This document shows positions 55,987 to 64,000 of a DNA stretch of 64,000 nucleotides, piece by piece. The DNA is taken from the NCBI GenBank assembly GCA_030762895.1, contig CM061063.1, positions 53,523,196 to 53,587,195 on the forward strand, in the 5' to 3' direction. How positions within the stretch are numbered: the stretch's first letter is position 1; every line of letters starts with the position of its first letter. The translations under genes and the position numbers were made by a program. A model generated the notes under the pieces. The model ran no database searches and was not told where the DNA came from. It saw only the letters and a list, made by a program, of their open reading frames with translations. This DNA is from Sophora flavescens (lineage: Eukaryota > Streptophyta > Magnoliopsida > Fabales > Fabaceae).

Positions 55987-57271
55987 TGTTGACGAATCTG
56001 GGCAAGTATACCCAGTCGTGCAAGTAATACGGTGGTGAGACCGGTTTATCGTATCCACGGGGATTGGATGTCAAGTACCGATTCACAAACTCGGCAACTA
56101 ACTAGACTAAACAGAGAAATCAAAATAAACAAAAGAAAAGAAATAAAATCTTTTTGTATTTTTATCGAACACTTGGAGTGCAGAAATGATATGTTGGGAC
56201 TAGACTTCACCAAACATCTGTCTCATGTACTATCAGGACTAAATACCTCCCATTCATGCTTCAGATATTAAAATCAATCCACTAAATTACTCAAACCCCG
56301 ATTCCTCGGATGGCAAGAGCCTAAATCCACTAATAGACCCTAATTCCTTAGGTGGCCTAGATTAATGAATTTGCATTAGGATTAGGGATCATGCGATTAC
56401 TAGTAAACCTAACTCCATTCCTAGATGAAAGGTTTACTAGGTGATTAAATTCAGTTCCGGTTCTGATACGAACATCCCCATTGCATACCAAAACACAAAT
56501 CGAGTCATGGGGGTGCTAGCCACAACAAGCATTAAGCACATAAAATTAATCACTAATATGAAGACATGAACACAGAATAATCAGTCAAGATAAATACATA
56601 ATAATCAGTTTGGCTACATCTAATCCCAACAACAGGGATTTAACTACTCATAAGAGAATACAGAGAGAAAGAGAGAAGGGATGAAGCAAACTCCATATGA
56701 GGATCCTCCAATCTTCTTTCAGTCCCAGAGCAAGGAAAACATCCCCTTCAGAGCTGGAACCCTCTTCCAGCCGCAGCCTCCAAGTGCCTCTGGCTCAAAA
56801 CCTAAAAACTCTCTAACTCCCCCTTCATTCTGCTCTAAAACAGCAACTTATACCAATCAGATTCTACGCGAGCTCGCGAGGCGAATGGACTCTCGCGAGG
56901 TGAAAGTTAAAACTCTGCTGTTTCAGATATGGATCTCTCGCGAGGCGAGAGTGTCTTCGCGACGCGAACCAGAAGAAGTTTGCAATTTCAGGCACAGTCA
57001 GCTTTCAGGGTCGCGAGGCGAATACAGTTTCGCGGGGCGAATCTTCAGAATTCTGCTTGGCTTAATTTCTTCTCTTTTCAAGCTCCAAAATCATCCAAGC
57101 TTCATTATAGCCAAATATGCACAGTTTTCCTTCAATTTCTGCAAAACAACACACAAACCGCTTCACCCGTTCCAAGGGAAAATCTAATAAAAATCAAACT
57201 AAGAATGCCTAATCTAGATGAAAAATGCATGCAAAAGTATATATGAAACATCATGTAAAATCACACTATCA
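55987..57271 (-). repeat. 3' LTR of Athila insertion 3 (1.29 kb)
   Basis: TGTTGACGAATC to CACTATCA on the plus strand, with the polypurine tract AAGCTTGGGGTGATT beside it on the minus strand. Same subfamily as 33040-34516. GC-rich TCGCGA palindromes occupy 56866-57045, directly upstream (minus strand) of a weak TATA-like GGTATAAG near 56847-56853. Confidence 0.85.
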
Positions 57272-58951
57272 AATCACCCCAAGCTTATTCAATTGCTTGT
57301 CCTCAAGAAATCACTAAGGCCAGTAGAAGAAAACAGAACATGGATAGTGAACTAAGAACCCGAGTAAATGATCCAAGCAATAGGCAATTCAAACAATTCA
57401 GCAAGAGACAATCAATTCAAGTCCAATTAGAGGCTTAGGTTCCTTAGACTCATGTTCTCACTGATTTGGGTACTCTTTCTCACCTGAAGCTCACCCCAAG
57501 CTTGTTCATTTGCTTGGCTCTCTTTTCTCCCTCACTCAAGTGTTTAGGGGATAAGACATTTCGCTCAATTTTCCTCAAGGAAAGAATCCTACCATAGGCT
57601 TGACTATCAACCAAATCTCTACTTTATTAATGAAAACACCTAAGAATCAAGAGGTCTTTACTTTGGTTGTAATGTGGCCATGGGATTTATTGTTAGGTGG
57701 GGCAATCAATAAAAGGACATTTCAAAAGGCTACACAACCTATCAACATTTGCAAAGCATGACCTTCTAAAATACCTTTTGGGTTTCAGTTCACTTTCCAC
57801 CTTTCTTTTATTTCTTTTTATTTTGTTTCTTTTTTTTTTCTTTTTGTCATCCCCTTCTCTATTTATTTTTCTTTTTCTTTTGTTTTTCTTTTATTTTTCT
57901 TTTGCTTGTAAAAGGGGAGATTTTTCAACTCAAGAGAATTATTTTTTTCTGATCTGATTCTTTCATCCCAAACTTTCAACTACCTTTTTACCCTTTTGTA
58001 ATACTTTAGAAGGTCCCTTATCAAACATATTTATCAAAACATTTCAGGGTACCAAGAAAAGCATTTTTATTTCTTTTTTTTTTCATGTAGGCTCAAAATT
58101 GGGCAACTAAGGGGTAGCATTTCATCATTCAAAGCTCAGAAGGCCATAAAAATACCTATTGCCTCAATCATTTTCAAAAGTGTTTTCAAAAAATTTTCAG
58201 CTTCAAAACGGTTTCAAGTCAAGTTCTAGAGAAAACAAACCAAGAGGAATAACACTCTAACACAAAGAATGGGGTAGATTTAGTGAGTACCCCTTTGGCT
58301 CAAAATCTCACATTTTAGTAGTTCAAGAATCAATGAAAAACACAAATCTATAGAACCATATGCTAATTATCAACTATCACAGATCATCTCAAGCATTTTT
58401 CATTTGCAGCCATATCACAAGAATAACAAATTGGGTTCAACAATTCACTATCACAAATTATTGGGCACTTAGTTCTCACAATTGGATGCAAAATCTAAGC
58501 AAGGGCAATCTAATTGTGTGATCATGCAAAGCTATCATGCAAAACTATATGAATGCAACATGCAAAATGCAAATGCAAAATACCCCTACCCCAAGCTTAA
58601 GAATTTACATTGTCCCCAATGTAAACAATCAAGTTGGAGAGAGGATGAAAATAAAATAAAATAAAATAAAATAAAAATGGAACGGCTTACCGAGGCGGTA
58701 GCTGGTGCTGGCTTTGTTGTCTCTGCCACTTTTTGCTCTTCTCCTTGTCTTCTTGCTCTCCCTTCCTTCTTTCCCTGAAAACACTTGGAAATTCTCAATT
58801 TATTATTTTTCCTCTTGAGCTTCTCAAATTATTCAAGAGGTTAAAATCAAAAACACAATTATTAAGAAAATGAAAACAACTAAAGAGAAGGGTTAAGAAA
58901 AGTTGGGTTGCCTCCCAATAAGCGCTTCTTTAACGTCACTAGCTTGACGTT
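57272..58951 (-). other. Athila insertion 3: 3' untranslated region, truncated
   Basis: Same landmarks as the other Athila copies: tract CACCCCAAGCTT near 57275 and 57491; TCCCCTT/AAGGGGA hairpin (57850-57918); TTACATTGTCCCCAATGTAA (58605-58624); a TAAAA repeat at 58646-58675; and the GGGTTGCCTCCCAATAAGCG block near 58903. It ends at AGCTTGACG, where pol would begin. Confidence 0.75.
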
Positions 58952-58977
58952 CTAGGATCCTCCTCTAGGATCCTCCT
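58952..58977. repeat. Filler DNA at a rearrangement junction
   Basis: CTAGGATCCTCCT occurs twice in tandem (58952-58964 and 58965-58977), joining Athila 3' sequence to a duplicated piece of Ogre ORF1. Templated filler of this kind is typical of end-joining repair. Confidence 0.7.
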
Positions 58978-59287
58978 CCCGAAGAGCTGCTCGATGGGAT
59001 ATTCTTCCTATACCAAGAAAATGAAAGCATCAGGAGCCAAACGATAGCAGTAAGATCAGCATGGAATGATGTTCATGTAAAAGGACCGGAGGAATTGGGA
59101 AGGCGAATCATAGCTCACACAAAAAGATATGAAGTATGGAGAGAAGCAAGAAGAGGTTTCCCTCCAAGACCTGCATCCCCTCTCCATAAGGAAAATAATC
59201 CTCTTACCAAAGATCAAATGTTGAAAGGAATCGAAGTTTTAATAGCTCAGATAAGGATTTTTGATGAGAAGGACCAAGCTGTCGAAG
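58975..59287 (+). pseudogene. Duplicated 313-bp piece of Ogre ORF1
   Basis: Appears identical to 55674-55986 by eye (CCTCCCGAAGAGCTGC to GCTGTCGAAG), encoding PEELLDGIFFLYQENES and onward. Followed, as in the first copy, by an Athila LTR. Confidence 0.88.
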
Positions 59288-60568
59288 TGTTGACGAATCT
59301 GGGCAAGTATACCCAGTCGTGCAAGTAATACGGTGGTGAGACCGGTTTATCGTATCCACGGGGATTGGATGTCAAGTACCGATTCACAAACTCGGCAACT
59401 AACTAGACTAAACAAAGAAATCAAGAGAAATCAAAATAAACAAAAGAAAAGAAATAAAATCTTTTTGTATTTTTATCGAACACTTGGAGTGCAGAAATGA
59501 TATGTTGGGACTAGACTTCACCAAACATCTGTCTTATGTACTATCAGGACAAGATACCTCCCATTCATGCTTCAGATATTAAAATCAATCCACTAAATTA
59601 CTCAAACCCCGATTCCTCGGATGGCAAGAGCCTAAATCCACTAATAGACCCTAATTCCTTAGGTGGCCTAGATTAATGAATTTGCATTAGGATTAGGGAT
59701 CATGCGATTACTAGTAAACCTAACTCCATTCCTAGATGAAAGGTTTACTAGGTGATTAAATTCAGTTCCGGTTCTGATACGGACGTCCCCATTGCATACC
59801 AAAACACAAATCGAGTCATGGGGGTGCTAGCCACAACAAGCATTAAGCACATAAAATTAATCACTAATATGAAGACATGAACACAGAATAATCAGTCAAG
59901 ATAAATACATAATAATAAGTTTGGCTACATCTAATCCCAACAACAGGGATTTAACTACTCATAAAAAGAGAATACAGAGAGAAAGAGAGAAGGGATGAAG
60001 CAAACTCCATATGAGGATCCTCCAATCTTCTTTCAGTCCCAGAGCAAGGAAAACATCCCCTTCAGAGCTGGAACCCTCTTCCAGCCGCAGCCTCCAAGTG
60101 CCTCTGGCTCAAAACCTAAAAACTCTCTAACTCCCCCTTCATTCTGCTCTAAAACAGCAACTTATACCAATTAGATTCTGCGCGAGCTCGCGAGGCGAAT
60201 GGACTCTCGCAAGGTGAAAGTTAAAACTCTGCTGTTTCAGAAATGGATCTCTCGCAAGGCGAGAGTGTCTTCGCGACGCGAACCAGAAGAAGTTTGCAAT
60301 TTCAGGCACAGTCAGCTTTCAGGGTCGCGAGGCGAATCTTCAGAATTCTGCTTGGCTCAATTTCTTCTCTTTTCAAGCTCCAAAATCATCCAAGCTTCAT
60401 TATAGCCAAATATGCACAGTTTTCCTTCAATTTCTGCAAAACAACACACAGAAACCGCTTCACCCGTTCCAAGGGAAAATCTAATAAAAATCAAACTAAG
60501 AATGCCTAATCTAGATGAAAAATGCATGCAAAAGTATATATGAAACATCATGTAAAATCACACTATCA
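59288..60568 (-). repeat. Second Athila LTR of the rearranged locus (1.28 kb)
   Basis: About 1-1.5% different from 55987-57271, plus small indels (a 10-bp insertion near 59425, a 19-bp loss in the TCGCGA cluster near 60335). It has CGAAG on both sides and no Athila internal sequence on its right, so in place it behaves as a solo LTR. Confidence 0.85.
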
Positions 60569-60573
60569 CGAAG
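60569..60573. repeat. Target-site duplication CGAAG, right copy
   Basis: Joins the Ogre ORF1 frame: GTCGAAG at 55980-55986 continues in frame as TAACGATTATC from 60574. Confidence 0.82.
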
Positions 60574-61250
60574 TAACGATTATCACGCTCCGAAGACAAG
60601 TGCAGAAGCTGAGTTTACAGATTGAGCATTTGAAGGACGAATGTGTCGATCCTTATGAAGCCCCGGGTGGTGTAAAAAGGGCAAGAAAAGACAAAGAAGC
60701 AGAAACTCAGGAGCTGCTGGCAAAAATAGGATGTCAAGAGAAGATGCTTATCAAACTTCAAAAGAAGAAAAAAGAGCTCGAGACAAACGTAGGGGTTCAC
60801 ATTGAAACAATACATATACTAGAAGAGAGAGTTGAATCCCTGCAAGAATCCTTGGCCCAAACAGAAGTGTACTCTGATCGAGGATGGGATGAAGCAGCCA
60901 AGTATCGCGAGCTACTAGCAGAAGCCAACATGAGAGAAAATTGGCTCAGAAACAGGATAAAAGACTCTGAAAGGGTTTAAGCTCAACATCACGCAGAATG
61001 GGTAAAGGGATGGAAATTTGTGGTGAAGGATGTAATGAATGAAAAGGAAGCATGGAAGAGAAAATACGAGGACGTGATGGATAAGCTCCAATATCAATCT
61101 TCCTAGCTACTGGAGCGATTTGAAGAGGCATCCGTCCACATGCGTATGAACCATTTCCTTCAGCTACCACCGAAGGTGACCGAATTCTTCAATCATTTTG
61201 GGAAACTTGCCAAAGGGTTCAGGAAAAAGAAGATGAGACTCTTAACGTAG
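60574..61250 (+). pseudogene. Ogre ORF1, coiled-coil part after the nested insertion
   Basis: Same frame as before the insertion. Long Lys/Glu-rich coiled coil: LRRQVQKLSLQIEHLKDE, QEKMLIKLQKKKKELET and ILEERVESLQESLAQTE, then EWVKGWKFVVKDVMNEKEAW. Stops TAA 60978 and TAG 61104 lie where Gln codons fit; TAG 61248 may be the natural end. The coiled coil suggests self-association; the role is unknown. Confidence 0.75.
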
Positions 61251-61580
61251 AACTTTGTAAACCTCGGAGAAAGATGGAAACTATCAATGTACTTCTTTTA
61301 TTTTGATCAAAGGCTCATGATTTGTATCAAAATATTTGTAATGGAATGAAAGTTTTTCATCAATGACTGTCGAGCATTTTTAGATGATATCTATCAAGGA
61401 GTGCATTCTCCCTTAGATACATCATCAACTATATTTTTACCTTAAAAACGACATGTTTTCTGTGTAAAAATAAGGACGTTGCTAGTACGGGTGTGGTTTA
61501 TCGAGGAGTGGATTCTCCAATGGACTTGACACCAACTGCATTCAAACTAGAGGGAACCATACCACTAGATTTGATTGCAG
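61251..61580 (+). other. Spacer between Ogre ORF1 and gag
   Basis: AT-rich, no sound frame. ATCAAGGAGTGCATTCTCC and ATCGAGGAGTGGATTCTCC (about 61395 and 61500) form an imperfect direct repeat. Confidence 0.4.
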
Positions 61581-61581
61581 G

Positions 61582-64000
61582 ATGAGTTTTCTTGCTATAG
61601 GTGTATACGACAGTCTTCCTAAGAGTACCCTCACGATCGAACGAAGGATGATAACCTGCACATGCATACATACACACACACAAAATTTTGGATTGATTAA
61701 TGAGATTTTTAAATGTTTTACAGAATCACATCCTTCTGAGGATTCGGGAACCATTGCACGACCTAGGAAAGGTAATACCAACCAAACCCGAGTTTACGAT
61801 ACCAGATCTCGGACCAGGATGGCTGCCAATGCGTCTGAGGAAGGAAGAAACCTAAGCTATGAGATAGATGATGTGAGGGGAAGAATAAGCGAGATGGCTG
61901 AAACCCAAGCAAGATTAGAAGCCATACTACAGGATATGAGGGAATCTCTCAGCATGCTTAGTGCGAACAGAGATACAATTGAACCTGGTAGGCAGCGGAT
62001 TTCTTCTGTGGTAACAGCACCAATGTTTTCAAACATTAGCACGGGTCTCATTTAGGGAGTATCTGGCCCCAACCAGACACATCACACAGCACCAAGAACA
62101 CTTCCCATTGGAGAAGGATACCCCCCTTTTGAAAATGCCTATCATGAAGTCCCGGGCTACACTGCACCAATATGGGAGCAACCACATGTATCTACTCACA
62201 GTTAGTCAGCGGGAGTCCAGGCTGGTAAGGATAAGATGAGAGATGAATGGATGGAGAAAATGGAAGAACAAATAAAAACAATAAAAGGCCTGAGTACCTA
62301 CGACCCTCTCCAGATAGAAGAACTCTGTCCTGCCACAGATGTCGTGATCCCCAAGGACTTCAAGATTCCTGATTTTTCCAAATATGATGGAAGTGGGAAC
62401 CCGCGATTTCACCTCATTAGTTACGCCACCAAGATGTCAATCTGGCCCAAGGATGACAAATTCCTTATCAGCTTTTTCCACGAAAGTTTGACTGACCTTG
62501 CCTTAGAATGGTACCTCCAATTGGACCATTCCAAGATCTCGCGATAGACAGAATTGGCTGACTTATTCATGGACCAGTACAAATTCAACCTAGATGTAGC
62601 CCCGAGTCGTGAACAATTGACTACAATGCAGAAAATAAGTGAGGAGCCCTTCAAGCAATATGCCCAAAGGTGGAGGATTTTGGCTGCACAAGTTCAGACC
62701 CCATTGACTTTATCTGAAATGTGCTCATACTTTTTAGGAACCCTCGGATCACCTTTTATAGGGGCCATGGCTGGGACCGCCTATAAAGATTTCTCCGACT
62801 TGATCGCCGCCGGTGAAAGGATTGAATTTTTTGCAAGAGCTGGAAAGCTCCCCATGAATGATGGTGAAGGAAGTGCATCCCGGAAGGGATTTCAACCAAA
62901 GAAGAAGGAAGTTGAGGTGAATTATGTACAACGCCAATGGAACTTTAATCCTCAGTATCAAGCACCCTATAACCCTAACCCACATATCCCATACCAGACA
63001 CAAACCCCGCTTTACCCGTTACAATCATCCTCTCAAACCAACACTTAACCGCAAAACCAAATCAGCAATATTCCTACCCCCCAACCATATAACCTTGCCC
63101 GCCCATCATACACCCGTTACCCGTATGCACCCCCACGAAACCACCCAAACTATCCTCCGCCTCGCTCAAATTTCCCAAACCAAGGACGTTTCCAAAGTCC
63201 AAATCTGCCACCCTTCCCGAAATTGTCCATCTCTAATGCGGATTTATTCCAACAACTGTTTGATTGTCACTTGATTGCGGGAAACCCTGTACGTCCCTTA
63301 GAACCACCATTTCCTGCTTGGTACAATCCAAATAAGACTTGCAAGTATCATATGGATGTCACAGGACATTCTATTGAGGATTGCGAACCTTTTAAGACGG
63401 CAGTGAAAAAGTTGATTGCTTGTGGGAGGCTAGGGTTCGAAGAAGAGGTCGGGCCTAATATCGTTAAGAATCCAATCCCGAATCATAATGATGGAAATCG
63501 AGTAAACAATTTGGAGGTAACAAGGTCCCCAATCAGGAAGGTGCTGGAACTACGAGTGCCAATGAAGAAGATTTTCGAAGAACTGAAGAAGGTGGGATAC
63601 AACATTGTTGCACCAGTAAGAATCCCAAGAGAAGAAACGGGGTACGCCAAGGATCTAAGGCGTGACTATCATCGTGGGCAAGTGGGGCACGACATCGAAA
63701 CTTGTTGGGATTTCAAAGTCCAGGTTCAGAGGTTACTCACCTTGGGGGTGATTCAAGCCAGACGAGGCGCTGCAGAGGAAGTCAATGTAGTTGTAAAAGT
63801 TGTACTCCGAGTACCACCCATGAACAAACCTTCAAATCCAGAAAGAGTCATCGTAAGGGTGAAAAATCCAACTCCTTTTGCTTATGTTGATACACATGCT
63901 GTACCATGGAATTATGAACAGAAGGTTGAACTAACTGGAGCCGCGGGAGAGACCTCGAAGGCCCAAATTACTAATATTGTGAAAAATGGAGGCATTACAA
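61582..64000 (+). pseudogene. Ogre gag, one frame with four point stops, open to window end
   Basis: One reading frame from about 61582 to 64000. N-terminal part with RTRMAANASEEGR and a coiled-coil stretch (MAETQARLEAILQDMRESL). Capsid: VIPKDFKIPDFSKYDGSG, SFFHESLTDLALEWYLQL, FKQYAQRWRILAAQVQTPL and FLGTLGSPFIGAMAGTAYK. Then a Tyr/Asn/Pro-rich linker and two Cys/His motifs, CKYHMDVTGHSIEDC at 63340-63384 and YHRGQVGHDIETC near 63670, typical of Ogre gag and likely RNA-binding. Stops at 62053 (TAG), 62203 (TAG), 62545 (TAG) and 63046 (TAA) each differ by one transition from Gln or Trp. The last ~950 bp are continuously open. Protease and RT should follow outside the window. Confidence 0.85.

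Larger units (their letters stand above)
46892..64000 (+). mobile_element. Ogre/Tat-type Ty3/gypsy element, 5' part, with two nested insertions
   Basis: 5' LTR 46892-53569 (about 2.4 kb without its nested insertion), an Arg-tRNA-type primer-binding site typical of Ogre, a 1 kb leader, an extra 5' ORF1, and a gag frame open to the window end. Protease, RT and the 3' LTR would lie beyond 64000. Nested: a Tekay-family solo LTR (48964-53212) and a rearranged Athila insertion (55987-60568). Confidence 0.88.

Noticed and set aside
55987..60568. Reading the two LTRs as the ends of one intact Athila element
   Set aside because: No primer-binding site, gag or pol lies beside the right LTR; a duplicated Ogre piece does.

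Overview
The window is nuclear DNA of a eudicot plant. It is AT-rich, its only host-type genes are broken, and about three quarters of it is retrotransposon: Ty3/gypsy of the Reina, Tekay/Del, Athila and Ogre/Tat types, one Ty1/copia fragment and LINEs of the RTE and (probably) L1 types. I cannot name the species. I see no tRNA, rRNA or CRISPR array and no intact host gene.

Layout. (1) 1-8643: a plus-strand G-type lectin S-receptor-like kinase pseudogene, split in its first exon by a nearly complete 5.3 kb Reina-like chromovirus (1027-6299, minus strand) with a perfect GATGG target-site duplication. (2) 8644-20282: sparse intergenic DNA holding a ~250-bp tandem array with an inverted part, into which a 3.2 kb RTE LINE inserted (12755-15957, 15-bp duplication), then a hairpin-rich repeat and an L1-like remnant. 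(3) 20283-31159: a Tekay/Del-like element bounded by CACCA duplications; its gag zinc knuckle lies downstream of the integrase, and its 3' LTR carries a nested Athila-type solo LTR (26903-28510, TTTAG duplication). (4) 31165-46891: a patchwork of truncated elements: copia 3' end (minus), Athila 1 (minus), a Tekay-family LTR/3' end (minus), a Tekay-like protease/RT piece (plus), Athila 2 (minus) and an integrase piece (plus). (5) 46892-64000: the 5' part of an Ogre/Tat element (plus) running off the right edge. Its 5' LTR holds a nested 4.25 kb Tekay-family solo LTR (TTCAA duplication), and its first ORF is interrupted by an Athila-type insertion that was later rearranged, duplicating 313 bp of Ogre sequence.

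How the parts relate. The order of insertion can be read from duplications and nesting: kinase gene before Reina; repeat array before RTE; Tekay A before solo Athila LTR; Ogre before both the Tekay solo LTR and the Athila insertion. Most in-frame stops in the element genes are single C-to-T or G-to-A changes from Gln or Trp codons, as expected for long-methylated, silenced copies.

The most unusual signals are GC-rich palindrome clusters (CACGGCCGTG or TCGCGA cores) just upstream of the predicted TATA box of Athila LTRs, with similar palindromes in unrelated families; a GGACGG/CCGTCC palindromic tandem repeat in the Ogre U3; conserved hairpins and repeated polypurine-tract-like motifs in the Athila 3' untranslated region; and the rearranged Tekay and Athila/Ogre loci.
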